DNA of 64,000 nucleotides from Amylostereum areolatum (taxonomy: Eukaryota; Basidiomycota; Agaricomycetes; Russulales; Stereaceae), in contig SAXG01000016.1 of assembly GCA_012932865.1 (NCBI GenBank), positions 558,001-622,000 of the forward strand, read 5' to 3'. Of the stretch, positions 23,436 through 35,418 are shown piece by piece. The notes under the pieces were generated by a model. It ran no database searches. It was not told where the DNA came from and worked only from the letters and a program-made list of their open reading frames with translations. A program made the position numbers and the translations under genes. How positions within the stretch are numbered: position 1 is the stretch's first letter; the number at the start of each line of letters is the position of its first letter.

Positions 23436-24210
23436 AGAGAGGGTAGGATGTACCACCGCGGCTCGAGAAGATTACCTCGACGACACTGCCAGTCCCTGGA
23501 AGAAGGTTGAGAGATAGCGGGAGTCAATTCTTGAGAAGCGTGCCACCTTCACAGAGAGATGGCACAAGGGGCGGCGAGTGGCACAGTCACAGAAAGGTGG
23601 TACCAATCAGCGGGGGGTGCAACAGGCTGGCTTGGACACGCGCTGACTTACGAGATGTTAGTATTCATAACGTGTAAGCGGGTATCGGTATACATACGTG
23701 AGAAAAGGCTTATTGGTGCCTTTGAAGTGACGGTGGAGTGCTGGGTGCGTGAAGATTCTAGGAAGACGCAATCGGAAGTTAGGACGTGTGGCGTCGGTCA
23801 ACGACGTTATGGAGTGACTGAAAACAGTCACAGTGCTCGAGCTTCCGAGGGTCATACACGTGACATTGTGGTACAGCCGGACTAAATTTTAGTAGCCTTA
23901 CAGTTACTAATCCTGCTACACCGTGCCACTACTAGTACTTACAACGTGACAACATGGCACTATTATAACGCGGAAGCAGGGACGTTTCCAAGATAGCTCC
24001 TGTCCTCATCTTCTTTCGAACAAATCATCTCGCAGTGCCATCGAAACCAGCGGTGTCATTTGGGTGCCATCCAGGCCAGTGCCACCATTAGTACCAGGCT
24101 CAACATCCTCGCGCACTACATGGAGTACTTCTCGTGTAGCCGTTCTCGCCCCCTGTCACCGTGTCAGTGCCACCCCCATGGTCTGAAGTCTCCCAATGGT
24201 CCCGCACCCT
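23436..24210. other. Intergenic, 0.77 kb
   Basis: Upstream flank of FK3 and 3' flank of relic FK4. Several short 'gtgccac' and 'tagtac' words recur. No gene supported. Confidence 0.35.
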
Positions 24211-24891
24211 TCATGCCCTCTGACTCATCGCAGCGTAAGATGGTCCATGGAAAGATAGGCTTTCTCCCCTACGACCGGTAGGGTGTCGTGGGACTCGAGC
24301 CCGAGAGCCCTGTGCTCCTTGCGAGGCGACGCGCCCAGTTTCTTCGCCAGCGTCCACAGGGCCACCCACAGGGTCGTCGAACACAAGGTGGAGGAACGGG
24401 AACCCGCAGTACCAACCGTCAAATCCTTGCGGGTTCGCGCTCCCAGCACCCGCGCCCCTTCCTCCCGTGACGGTCGGGGCGCGACCTCCGGGACGACCGC
24501 TTTGCGCACGCGCAGGTGCTTTTCCAGGAATCCAAACCGTCGCCCGCCCTCGACGCGCATACGCGACATTCGTCGCGGGAGTCCGCAGAGCGTGCGTGCG
24601 GCTCGTCCGCATGGGGTTAGCGGACGGCGGACGGCTCAGCTCTGCGTTCTCGAGGTAGAGGTTCAGAGCGACTACATAGGCTCCAGTCAGAGAGGCCGCC
24701 GAGCGTAAAGAAGGATGGGAGCGCACCGCGATCATCACGTCCACCGCGACGTAGGTGCGGTCGATGGGATTCACGTCCTCCGATAGCAGGGACGTGCCGT
24801 CCATCGAACTCGACAGCTCTTCGAACCGGGCCACATCCCAACCCTCGCCCACGCCCGAGCTGCCTTCTCGCCTCCTTGAGCTCGACGACAC
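24211..24891 (-). pseudogene. FK4: short FunK1 relic, frameshifted and 3'-truncated
   Basis: Closest to FK7. It begins MSSSSRRREG, then MDGTSLLSEDVNPIDRTYVAVDVMI (exon 1), then YVVALNLYLENAELSRPPSA (the former HRD exon, now without HRD). The frame then changes within that exon before RFGFLEKHLRVRKAVVPEVAP, and again into a last-exon fragment containing TTLWVALWTLAKKLGASPR. Similarity ends near 24,225, before the tail present in FK7. At the codon where FK7 has TAG, FK4 has GAG. Confidence 0.7.
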
Positions 24892-25049
24892 TTCGACCGA
24901 TGGACGGCGCGCGACCGATCCCGACTTGAGAGCTCAACCCCCATCCAAACCGGGACGCGTAGACCCTTCAACTTGGACAAACCCCGCGCCGATGACGCGT
25001 TCGATCGAATTTCGGGGAGGAGCGCGCGCCAGATGTTTGCTTATGTCTG

Positions 25050-25509
25050 TCACTGTCTGGTATGAAAGGAGTGCGCGGGGTCCGGTGGGCTTGAGGCGCC
25101 CTGGGCGCCGAGCGCTGAGCACGGTCTAAGGATATTTGTGGTGTGCACGTGTATTTTTTTTTTTTGAGATTTGTTCGTGAGAGAAGAAAAAGAGTCGATT
25201 GGAGTCGGTCGAGCGAGACGAGCGGGAAACTCGGGTCGTTGCGATTCATCCGTGGGCGTGCGCGAGACCAGGGCTGTGCTCTTACTGAACAAGGTGAATG
25301 CAAATGCTAAATTAGTCGGCGAGCAGCGCAGGCCCAAAGGCGCGCGCGAGGGTGCGCGATCCAGACTTTGAGGTTCAAGGGACAGGGGAGAAGGGGAAGG
25401 ACAAGCCTCGTGGGGCGCGGGTGCGGATTGTCGACAAGACGACGCGGGGACAGGAAAGGTGCAGGACAGGGGTGGTATAAAATGAAGGGGAGGCCTCGTG
25501 GGGGGAGGG
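25050..25509. repeat. Shared upstream segment X (inverted relative to 43,711-44,290)
   Basis: The upstream flank of FK4. Its reverse complement matches 43,711-44,030 closely (for example 'tttataccacccctgtcctg') and continues, after a plus-copy insertion of about 150 bp, to about 44,290. It abuts exactly the start of direct duplication copy 2 at 25,511. Confidence 0.75.
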
Positions 25510-25510
25510 A

Positions 25511-26767
25511 GCCGGATTCTCCTAACCGTGTACACCACCGAAAATATCCTCCTCCCAAAGTGTACGCGTGCTACGCTCATCACATCCTATCCCAAGGTCA
25601 CTACCCACCTAACCTACTCATGTCACGAGAACGCCGCTGGAGTGCGAAACGTGGTTTCAACAGGGTTCTCGGTGACACCTTCCGCTGGGCATAGCCGTCG
25701 AGAATATGGGGGAATCTGCGGTGAGAGCGATCAAGGGGGCGCGAGAGGCAAGGCATCCGGATAGGGTGGCGTTCCACAACGTCGAGATGAAGAAGGCGGC
25801 GAAGGAAGTGGGAGGGACGGGGAGGTCGACACCTGTTTCAGCACGAGACTGGACGAGACGAGTACATACTTATCCGAGAACTACAAGGTTTGGTTTCAAG
25901 TCAGACCATGATACTTCGACTGCGACAATGTTCATCTTCCCAACCCTTCCAATGCAAGCAAACTTCATGACACATAGATCACGTAGTAAAATACATGGTT
26001 TGGGGTGGATCAAATCTCGAACGATCCATCCATATCTATCCTGCATCCTTCAACTACTCGGCGCCGTCACGGTATTGGCCGCTCTTCTCCAAGAATTCTA
26101 CACCCGCCTTGAGGTACATGGTCAAGTGTTCTAAAGTAAGCGCTTTGATTACTTCGTCTGGATATTCATCGTTGTCCGATTCGAAGACCTCCACGTCCAG
26201 CCTGGCCTGCTTGGCAATTGTCATCCACTCTTTCATAATGTCATATATAGTGCCCCAGAATATCACGGGGCGGGCCATAATCCCGACCTGCTTCTCCACC
26301 TTCTTCATGTGCCCCCGATCGTTGAACCAGTTTACGATTGCGTGTTTCTTGGTATTGACTGTATCGATGTCGTCGGAGGACAGAGCTTTATGCCAACCCA
26401 TTTCGCGGCTTTCCCGGTCTGCATGAGTCACGATCTTCCACATGACAACCCACAGAACTCCCTCAATGTCGTCTAGCAAAGTGTGCGGTGGACCGGGGCT
26501 GCCGGGTTTGGTTTCCATCCATGCATCCAACTGGCGTCGCGACGCGAATGGAAGGACCGTCTAAGGCGGAAAACAGTAAGCGAGGTATTCGCACAGGACG
26601 GAAACGGGGTCACATACAGAAAGGCGTCTGGCGACCGCGCGCGACGAGTCATGCCGAACAGCTAGGTCGGCATTGATGATCATTCCTTTGCATTGCTGGA
26701 GGTGTTTCTCGAGAAATGTAAAGTCTTCTTCGCTCGAAGAGTGTTGAAGACATGCGTTGCTTTGGAT
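25511..26767. repeat. Direct segmental duplication, copy 2 (FK5 3' part and flank)
   Basis: Near-identical to 20,432-21,640, about 5.1 kb away in the same orientation. Similarity continues at a lower level to about 27,232. Confidence 0.9.
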
Positions 26768-27232
26768 CGTCTCGAGGGTACGCTTCTCGGGGGTTTCTCG
26801 AATAAGTATGTTTGTTATCGAAGGTTCCCCGTGAAGAAAGCCGAAGAAGTAGGCGTTCGAAAGTGCTGCGAAAATTAGTTGGTGCGACCCAGCATGCAGG
26901 AAAAGACCAGCTCGCGCTCACCGATCATTGCGTCGACAGCGACGTAAATTGAATCGATCAGGGTGACCTCGTCTACGAGGAGAGACTTTACAGCAGTCGG
27001 GAACTGCAATGTCCTATGATTCCTATGAACGCGCTCCTCGATAAACAAGGGTCGGTCAGGGGTGAAGCCGCAGACGAGGTCTGAAATTCCGTGCTGTCCT
27101 CGCAAAGTGTTGGAGGACTCTGTTGCTGATTCCCTATACGGAAACGAGTCCGAAACGATGGAGTCGACACCTTGGATCATAATCATTGGGGATGTCAGCC
27201 CGGTTGACTGAGTCAAGCGCTCCGCCCAGCGA
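26054..27232 (-). pseudogene. FK5: 5'-truncated copy of FK3
   Basis: The last exon (26,560-26,054) encodes the same protein as the FK3 last exon. The preceding exon reads GFLHGEPSITNIL where FK3 has GFLQREPSITNIL, so the HRD Asp equivalent is again Glu. The exon before contains DSIVSDSFPYRES and ends YVAVDAMIG. It is shorter than in FK3: the ..RFTSQNRNELRH.. segment is missing. Homology to FK3 stops near 27,232 and the large N-terminal exon is absent. No start codon context comparable to FK6 was found. Confidence 0.7.
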
Positions 27233-27610
27233 AACCGAGTGGAGCAGAAAGATCGTTTTGGTTTATGGAAAGGAAGGATAAGTCGGACGAGCCTGAGAAT
27301 GATGAGGAAGAGGAGCCTGAGGCGGTGGTAGGAGAAAGGATTGGGACAGCGCCGTCGGGCCACGCCCTCGGCGATAACAAATAACACGTGAGGCCATATC
27401 CCCGGACGACGTCGGTTGCGTCCTGCGTTACTAATACCCCATACCAGTTGCAACTCCTCTCAACTCTCAGTTCTCAGCGTCAAGTCGCGCCCAATAACCC
27501 ACCATGCTGTCAAGTCAGCAAAGCGCAATTAAGAAGCAGCGCTGACTGAGTTTGATACCGTGTTTGCTGGATAGAATCCATGGTTTTACGCAGTCAGAGC
27601 CTAATGCAGT
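27233..27610. other. Intergenic between FK5 and the inverted-repeat arm, 0.38 kb
   Basis: Unique sequence up to about 27,440, then the start of the FK3/FK6 shared 3' flank. No gene seen. Confidence 0.35.
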
Positions 27611-27840
27611 GAGTCCCATGGCTTGTCATTCATGGCATTTCCCCTTCCCAAGCATTCCCAAGACTCAACAACAGCATCGACACCCGAGCGCCATCGCACA
27701 CGAGGAAAACCTTCTCTAGACCTTCCGTGACCCTTCTCGGTGCTTCATCCTCTTCACAACTTGAAGCTGTCTGTGCCCGATGAACATCGCGGAGCGGGTC
27801 ACCTGGCAGGCAGGATGGTGTAAAGCTTTGAGAGAAGATC

Positions 27841-28308
27841 TTAGATCACATATGTGTCTCGTATGTCCTCTTCGTCGCTCAACGTGTGCTCCAGGCCCTT
27901 ATCCTCATCCCTCCGCCCAGACCCCTTCCGCTCCCCGTGCGCTGCTGCGCCTAGACCCACACTTCCACCGCCAAACACCAGTTTGTACGCGCTTTCTTTC
28001 TTCCCTTCATGCATGCTTAGCTCACGCCTCTTAGCTTTCAGGGATTTGCCTCTTGCTGCCTCGGCCACATCCACCTCCGCACCAATATAGTCGGCCTGCA
28101 ATGCTGTCCTCCTGCCCTCTTCCGTCGCACACGAAGCGGCGGATTTTTCACTGCGAACAACCGCGATTCGGGGATACTTCAGGACTATGTAGGCTGCCGG
28201 GCTCTCTTGATCGTACTTACACGTCAATGAAAAACATCTCTTTCCAAAGGCCCACGCGTTGCTGCATTCATCATGTCCTCTTCCAAGGTGCCTACCCACA
28301 CAAACCAC
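27841..28308 (-). CDS. Small ORF downstream of FK6, conserved in three flanks
   Basis: Not recognised. Gln/Glu/Lys-rich, with the sequence EAARGKSLKAKRRELSMHEG and an acidic end SDEEDIRDTYVI. The mirrored copy (48,016-48,336) is open from a later start because one CGA codon there is TGA. A diverged version lies at about 20,060-20,477 downstream of FK3. Either it is a small gene carried along with the kinase unit, or the remains of another kinase C-terminal region. The stretch just upstream reads WVGTLEEDMMNAATRG, similar to FK2's WVGTLQEEATPEE. Confidence 0.35.
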   Translation of the reverse strand: MVCVGRHLGRGHDECSNAWAFGKRCFSLTCKYDQESPAAYIVLKYPRIAVVRSEKSAASCATEEGRRTALQADYIGAEVDVAEAARGKSLKAKRRELSMHEGKKESAYKLVFGGGSVGLGAAAHGERKGSGRRDEDKGLEHTLSDEEDIRDTYVI

Positions 28309-28509
28309 TCATGTCACGAAGCCTTCTGGCTCTTCTCGGCCTCCTCTATCTCCTTGCCGACCACGCCTTTCCGTGCTCGTACTTGTTACTCTTTCCCTGA
28401 CGATGCCTTGAGCTCAGCAAGAAAAATCAAACCGGATTTCTCTCAAGCACGTCGACCTGTAGCCACGCTCGAAAGGTCCATCCATATCTATCCTACGCCC
28501 TTCGACTAC

Positions 28510-29534
28510 TTACTCGGTTCCGTCACGATATTGACCGCTCTTCTCCAAGAATTCTACACCTGCCTTGAGGTACATGGCCGAGTATTCCAAAGTGAGCGCC
28601 CTGATTTCTTCGTCGTCCGATTCGAAGGCCTCCAAGTCCTTCCTGGCCTCCTTGGCGATCACCATCCACTCTTTCATAATGTCATATATAGCGTCCCAGA
28701 ATATCAAGGGGCGGGCCACAACCCCGACCTTGTTCTTCCTCTTGCTCACGTGGTCCCTCTCGCTGAACCAGCCTACGATTGCGTGTTTCTTGGTATTGAC
28801 TGTATCGACGTCGTCGGAGGACAGAGCTTTATGCCAAACCATTTCGCGCCTTTCCCGGTCTGCATGAGTCACGATCTTCCACATGACAATCCACAGAACT
28901 CCCTCGACGTCATCCAGCACACTGTGCGTGAGACCGGACACGTCCCGTGCCGACAACCCGCGTCGAGACATGAATTTCAGGACCGTCTAAGGCGGCATAC
29001 AGTGAGCGAGGTACTGTTTGGATGTACACAGGGGAGGGAATGAATCACATACAGGATCATGGTGGTACGCCGAACACCCGCGTATGAGTCCACCGTAAAC
29101 GACCGCGTCGACATCTATAACAACCGCCTTGCACACGCGGAGATGTCTCTCGAGAAACGCAAAACACGTTGGGTCCTCGCCGCGCATGCACAGCATGGCT
29201 TCGATCACGCCGTTCGTGTGCCGTGCGGGCGTTGTTCTCGCCTTTATCGTTCTGATGGAGGGAGCAGAGTCCACGGTAATGCCTTCAAGATAGGCGTTCA
29301 GAATAACTGTGCTTCGGATTAGAGGGAGCGCAGAAACCGCATAGCCCGAGATTGTGACGAAAGCTCACTGATCATGACGTCCACAGCGATGTAGACACAG
29401 TCGATCAAGCTCACGTCCTCTGAGAGCAACGAAATGCTTTCCATCGGACCTGAGGGCGTCTTTGCATCGGAAGCGCCGTGGGAAGTGGAAATGTCATTCG
29501 TGGCGGGAAATTGGTCTGAATTGGAGTCATCCAT
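28510..29534 (-). CDS. FK6 (left copy): truncated FunK1-derived protein, 298 aa
   Basis: Three clean exons, 29534-29369, 29306-29053 and 28986-28510, all in phase. It starts MDDSNSDQFPATNDIS, lacks the whole N-terminal FunK1 region and kinase N-lobe, and retains SISLLSEDVSLIDCVYIAVD, an exon homologous to the HRD exon (LNAYLEGITVDSAPS, catalytic residues absent) and the last exon (KFMSRRGL, HSVLDDVEGVLWIVMWKIV, LKAGVEFLEKSGQYRDG). There are no stops or frameshifts, and splice sites are canonical. The mirrored copy FK6' is identical in these exons. Function unknown; a non-catalytic interaction module is one possibility. Confidence 0.6.
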
Positions 29535-30231
29535 ACGCCGGGGCGGAGAGACAGATAGGGAAGGGAGGGTAGCTTGAAGTCCGAGTCTGCTTGAAGTATT
29601 TACAGGAGATGATACACGCGAGAGGAGCGTGCACACTGCGCACGGCTTTCCCAACCAATGCGCACCGCTCATGACCACGAGATGAATGCATGCCACCCCA
29701 TCAGATGTCTACACAAAACAGAAAATTGATAGACGTACATACGATATCTCCTTTCACGCCGGTGTCCTCCTCGTCAGGCTCCCCTCCGTCCCGTCCTAAA
29801 ACCACCCCTTCGAACGCTACGTGTCACAAACAGCTAGCATCCCCACATCATGCCCGTACGCCTTGCACACTGGATGATAGATAAAGTAGTCAATCATTAT
29901 GATGATTTATGGCACGCACCTGTGGATCGACGTCGACTTCCTCAGTCAGATTTATTATAAAATGAAAAGGTGAGATCTGAGAGATCATCGTGATTGTAGT
30001 ATGATCTCCAATCTAATCGTATCTCAACCACGGTCAAAGTCGACGACCCCCGCCTTGGGAGTTGGCAGTTGACCCCACATTCTGTCAACGTTCACTGTCC
30101 GTCTACACAACGGGGGGTATACTCGAGGGATCCTCGGTGGGCTGTATGCCTGAACGGAGCTCTCCCCGCGAAACCGAGAGCGCCCATCTACCGTCGTATA
30201 AACGTTCTTCGTCGATACTACAGCTCATACA

Positions 30232-31274
30232 CTAAACACTGGCAGCAGGGCCATACTGACCGGCACCCTCCAGGAAATCCACCCCCACTTTGAGATACCG
30301 GACGAACAGCTCCAACGTGAGCTCCCTGATCCCCTCCTCGGCGGGGACCCCGTCCATCACCAATTTCTCCAGGCGAACGTCCCCCTTGACGTCCTCCCAT
30401 CTCGCCATCGCCGAGCACCGTTTCGCGATCACGCCGGCCGCCGCGTCGTCCGAAATCTTCAACCACCGCTCGAAGACGTCGAACACGGACTGGAAGGCGG
30501 CGGACAGCTCGCACGTCCGGATGGTGCGGTAGGCAAAGGCCATGGAAAGACCGGCTTTCTCCCCTAGGACCGACAGGGTGACGTCGGCCTAGAGCCCGCG
30601 GGTCCAGTGCTCCTCCCGAGGCGACGCACCCGGTTTCTTCGCCAGGCTCCACAGCGCCACCCACATGATGCCGTCGAGGTCGTCGATCACATGGTGGAGG
30701 AACGGGGACCCGTAGTATACCAACTGTCCGTCTCACGACAAGACAAGAACGGGGTGATTTTCTGGGAACAAAGACGGTGAGCGGCGGGCAACGTTCGCGT
30801 GAGTGGAACGCACAGGTCGCTTCAACACTTACAGGATCGTGCTCCCAGTACCCGCGCCCCATTCTCCCGTCCACGGCCGGGGCGACGTCCGGGATGACCG
30901 CTTTGCACACGCGGAGGTGCTTTTCCAGGAATGCAAACCGCCCGTCCGCGACGCGCATGCACGGCATGGCCGCGATCGTCGCGGGCGTGCGTCGGGCGTG
31001 CGAGTGGCTCAGCCGCATGGATTGAGCGGAGGGCGGACGGCTCAGCTCTGCGTTCTCGATGTAGGCGTTCAGGGCGACTACACGGGCTCCAGTCAGAGAG
31101 GTCGCCGAGCGGAGAGAAGGATGGGAGCGCACCGGTCATCATGTCCACCGCGACGTAAATGCAGTCGACTGGATCCGCGCCCTCCGATAGCAGGGATATG
31201 GCGTCCATCGAAGTGGAGAGCTCTTTGAACCGGGCGGCCAAGTGGTCGACCCCGCTGGGAGACGGGGGATTCAT
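30232..31274 (-). pseudogene. FK7 (left copy): truncated FunK1 relic with in-frame TAG
   Basis: Exon 1 is 31274-31133 (starts MNPPSPSGVDHLAARFKEL, ends YVAVDMMTG). Exon 2 is 31077-30833, with VALNAYIENAELSRPPSAQS (no HRD) and RFAFLEKHLRVCKAVIPDV. Exon 3 runs from 30723. A TAG at 30591-30589 interrupts the last exon before LSVLGEKAGLSMAFAYRT, after which 103 codons remain open to 30232. A TTAAATA box lies 56-62 nt before the ATG. The same stop is present in the mirrored copy, so it predates the duplication or was spread by gene conversion. Confidence 0.65.
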
Positions 31275-31732
31275 AGGGAAACGATATGGCGGAGAGAGGA
31301 GTTGGGGGTGGGGAATGCGGCTCGAGAGGTATTTAAGCTTGTAGGCTAAGTTATAGGGGGGATCCCCTATCGTGTCATGCGGCACCCCTGAAATTGAGAC
31401 AGGAGACTGAGTCGTCCGAGACTTCTTAGAGGAGCCGGTATTTATTTTGGCTGGACCTCTGTGGACTCCCTATTGATCAAGTTGGGGTTACTTGGAAAGA
31501 GATGTGGGTGGGGGTGGACACACAAAAACGAGTCGGGGATACGGCCACGGTCGAGCGCAAAAAAAAAGAACAGAGAAAAACGTATCCACACTTAGCATGA
31601 ATACATGAACCCCAGCACGCAACAGACGGTCTTTCCTCGTACACAGATACACAGTAGATGTTTTAAGTTCCTTCTTACCTCGCTGTCCGAATAAAATCAA
31701 AACAACCACGGCCCCACTGTCCAAAGCCCCAT
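31275..31732. other. Intergenic, 0.46 kb
   Basis: FK7 promoter (TTAAATA at 31330-31336) and the 3' flank of aspartokinase. Nothing else supported. Confidence 0.4.
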
Positions 31733-34097
31733 TCAGCCTCCTTCAACAGCGTCAGAGAAGAAAACGCCGAACGCACCTCGCCCCTTGGGCCCCTCCGGCT
31801 TGATCTGCAGACAGCTCTGGTGGATGAGGTTGAGCGCCTTGACGGCGTCGCGCGCGTCGATCACGCACGAGATGTTGATCTCGTTCGCGCCCTGGGAGAT
31901 CATCTCGATGTTCACGTTCCCCTGCGCGAGCGTGCCGAAGAACCTGCCCGCGATCCCGACCAGGTTCCGCATCTGCTTCCCCACCAACGACAGGATCGCC
32001 ATCTCGTGGTGCACCGACACCTGCCGCGCGCGAACGCGTCAGCCGCGGAGGGGGAAGGGTAAGAAACACTCGACGTACGGTCCCGATCTTCTCCAGCTCG
32101 CGCACGACCCGCGCCAGATACTTCTTATCCAGCACGTCCTCGATCGCCATGCTCACGTACACCTCGCTCGTGCTAATCAAGTCCACCACGACCCCGAAGC
32201 GGTCGAGCGTGCCGAAGATGCCGGCGAGGAACCCGTGCGAGACGCTCTTCCGGTTCGACTGCACGTTGAGCACGACGATGCGCTCCTTGATCGTCACCGC
32301 CGTCGGCAGCTTGCGCCGGGGCGCGCGCTGCTCGATCCCGTCCGCGAACGTGAGCGCGAGCTGGTGCGGGTCGATCAGGCCTCCGCCGAGGCTCACCCCC
32401 GCGCCGTCGAGCGCGAGCGCGTCCACGAGCTCCGCGCCCGCCGCGGAGGTCGTGTCGGAGTCGTGGTCGGGGTGGATGACGGTGCCGCCTCCGAGCGGGT
32501 TCTCGACGTTCTTGATGCGAATCGGGATCTTCTTGCGTATGACCTGCGCGCGCGCGCGCGTCAGCATACCGTGGCCAAAGGAGGAAGAAGCCACAACCGC
32601 AGAGACGACCGCACCTGCTCCATGGTGAACGGGTGCACGACCTCGCTCCCGTAGTACGTCAACTCCGCCGCCTCCTCCGGGGAGATCATGGGAATCAAGC
32701 GCGCGGTGGGCACCTTGCGCGGGTCCGCGGTGAAGATCCCGTCCACCTCCTTCCAGATCTGCAGCTCGGACGCGGCGAGGCCCGCCGCGAGCAGCGCGGC
32801 CGCGAGGTCCGTGTATCCGCGCCCGACCTGGCGCAGGAGCGAGCCGGGAACGGGGCCGAAGAAACCTGCGTTACGTTAGTATGTTGAGGTGAGGGAAAGG
32901 GGTGGAGGAAAGGAGACGCTACCGGTGACGACGGGCACGCGCGGCCCACACTGCTCGACGCGCTCCGCGAATGCGACGCTGACCTGGTCGTAGAACGCCT
33001 GGCCGAGCGCGCCGCCCGACTCGTCTTCATGTGGCGGCACGACGCCGTCGAGCGAGACGAACTCGGCGTCGATGCCCTGTCCAACCCATCTCAGTCCACC
33101 GCCTATCCACCACAATAGAGGAAAGAGAGAGACGCACCTGGTCCCGCAGGGCGGCCACCATGATCTTGCACGCAAGCTTCTCCCCGAACCCGACGATGCT
33201 GTCTTTCGACCTAGGCGAAATTTCGTCGATGACCTGCCCCACGCTCGAGATCAGCGCCCTCCACGCGAACGTCAACGCGACCCACCTGAGTCGCGTACAA
33301 GAACCCCCGAAGGCCCTCGCAGTCCCTCCCGATCTCATCCTCCAACTCCTGCAACAGCGCCGCGTCCCGCACCGCCGCCCTCGCAGCCGTGACGTGCTCC
33401 CTGCGGATGGTGTCGACCGTTGCGGCGAACGGCGCACCGCCGCGGCCGTTGTCGCCGTCGTCGCGTGGGGAGCCGGAGCCGGAGCGCGAGCGCGTGAAGA
33501 GCGCGGAGGTCATGGGCGTCATCACGCCTGAGCGAGTTGGGGAGCCCGGGGTGGAGAAGGGGCTGTTGGTGGATGGGGAGGGCCCGGAGACGGAGGGGCG
33601 GCGGAGGGCTTCGGAGGCGGCGCGGAGGAGGAGGTTGGTGGTGCCGAGGGCCTTGGTGGAGCCGGAGCGGGCGGAGCAGACGATGGCGAGCTTGTGCTGA
33701 TCCAAGTATTGCCTTTGTCACGGTCGTCAGCCGTGCGCTCAACACAAACAGGAGGAGAGAGAGAGAAAAACACGACGCACGGCACGATCTCCCGCGCGAT
33801 CTTCGCCGCGAACTTCCCGACGCTCGTCCCGCCATACTTCTGCACGAGCCACTGCGCGGCGGGATCGATCGAGTTTTGGTGGAGGTTTGGGGGCGTCCTA
33901 GGGGGAGAGGGGGTCGCGCGCGAGGAGAGGGAGGATGACGGGGACGGGGTGCGTGAGGAGGATAGGGGCGGGGGCGAGGACGGCGGGGGGGAGGCGGGGG
34001 CGGGCGTGTGAGGCGAAGGCGTCGTCGAGCGGGACGACGTCGGACGTGCTGGGTCGGCGTCGAGCTCTAGCTCGGAGCTTGACACTGTCTGCGCCAT
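31733..34097 (-). CDS. Aspartate kinase (aspartokinase, HOM3-type)
   Basis: First step of the aspartate pathway: ATP-dependent phosphorylation of L-aspartate, leading to threonine, methionine and isoleucine in fungi. Seven exons in phase: 34097-33781, 33712-33286, 33233-33138, 33076-32923, 32865-32615, 32543-32079 and 32020-31733 (665 aa). Landmarks are KYGGTSVGKF (residues 87-96), LAIVCSARSGSTKALG, FLYATQVIDEISPRSKDS, FVSLDG, GRGYTDLAAALLAAGL, EVDGIFTADPRKVPTA and YYGSEVVHPFT. Two C-terminal ACT domains follow (VVLNVQSNRKSVSHGF and MAILSLVGKQMRNLVG), the usual site of feedback inhibition. It is longer than yeast Hom3 because of an 80-residue Ser/Pro-rich N terminus and a disordered insert around residues 130-210. 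An ATG further upstream would add 20 residues; 34097 was chosen because MAQTVSSSE opens just before the acidic stretch. Confidence 0.93.
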
Positions 34098-35418
34098 TTT
34101 GGAGGTGGGACGGGCGGGACGGGGACTGCCGGTGAGCAGTGGCGGATTGACGCGCACGAGACGCTGACGGAGAGATTACTAGATATGGACGACCCGCCGG
34201 ATTAGGGGCGCCTTTTTTGGGTTCGTTGACGAGTTGGGGAGATGGGACGAGGACGAGGACGAAGGCGGGTTTTTAGCAGAGGACGTGGTGGACGGTGGTG
34301 GAAATGGAGGGCTGAAATATTGGGATGACTCGACCCCTCGACCGCGGGATCGGGCGCACCCAAACTCTCCAAGCCCGACACAACCCGAAACATTCCCGAA
34401 ACCCGTCTGAACTCTTCAACAAGTTCAGGCGTCCTGTGAGCACATCTTTAGGGGCGTCGGGACGCGTAGGGGGTCGGGACGCCTAGGTGCCATCGGAAGC
34501 TCGAAACCTCGGAGGAGAAAGACTCACGAGGCGCAGGCCTGAGAGTGGTACGGAAGAATTCGCGACTCGGACGGAGGGCGAGAAGGGGGGGAAGTACTCG
34601 TGGGTCAGTGCGAGTCCAATGATCTGAATCGTACTCAGCGCAAGCTGGCGATACCGAATACATCCAAGAAGGTCCAAATGATCCAGCCCAAGGTCCACGA
34701 AAACGGTCCATTTACTGTATGTGACCCCATACTCATCCATGGGTCCGATATTTATCTCATGACGATGTCGGGAAAACCCCGCCGTACGCACGAATATCCC
34801 CCGAGCTCGAACCGAGAATCGAGATGTCGAGGCAGGGTCTGAAATACTAGGAGCGCACGAGCACGCGGGGACGCGGCGCATACTCAAAACTCGGAGCGCA
34901 CGATCGATATCCTTGCGCGATGAACTACAAAACCACACGACAGGCATAGGAGTACTGGGGACATACGTGCAACGCGCGCCGGTGGAAGGGTGAGGTAAGG
35001 GGCATGATGGATGCGATCGCGGAACTTGCGTGCGTAAATGCGAGTGAGTACTTATGTGCGTGTATGTGTGTGTGTGTGTGTCAGATCAAGTGAGGAAGGA
35101 AGAGTGAGAAGGAGGAGGCGGGACGAAGAGTGAGAAGGAGGAGGCGGGACGAAGCTGACAAACGTGAGTTGCGAGTAAGTAGGACCGTGCGTGCGTGACA
35201 GAACCAACCCATGACGCGGACAGAGAAGACGACAAGAAAAAAAACAAGCGACGAAACCCATCCACCCGACTGAAACCACCGCGACAAACATATCATCCAA
35301 CTCCCAACTCCCCAACTCCGCACCCCCGCCCGTCCGCACCTTCGCGACGCGAACGATCAAACCGAAAGGATGCGCGTCTGCATACCGCAGATGGAGACCC
35401 AATCGTATCGTCCGCGCC
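34098..35418. other. Intergenic, 1.32 kb
   Basis: Aspartokinase promoter side and G-alpha 3' flank. Contains a (GT)n run near 35,061-35,079 and a 27-bp direct repeat (gagtgagaaggaggaggcgg-type unit, twice) near 35,101-35,154. ORFs at 34,448-34,947 show no domain. No gene supported. Confidence 0.45.

Larger units (their letters stand above)
27611..31160. repeat. Large inverted repeat, left arm (FK6 and FK7)
   Basis: Pairs with 45,014-48,563 on the opposite strand, near identity over about 3.55 kb. Coordinates of matching points sum to 76,177 over most of the arm and 76,174 at the outer end because of one 3-base indel. Beyond 31,160 the similarity drops (about 85% by eye) up to the TATA-like box at 31,330. 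The spacer between arms is about 13.8 kb. Confidence 0.93.

Noticed and set aside
24755..25129. Plus-strand ORF opposite FK4
   Set aside because: Antisense shadow of the FK4 first exon and its flank.
31785..32654. 289-aa plus-strand ORF antisense to aspartokinase
   Set aside because: Mirror of the well-supported aspartokinase exons. Arg/His-rich composition typical of antisense frames in GC-rich genes.
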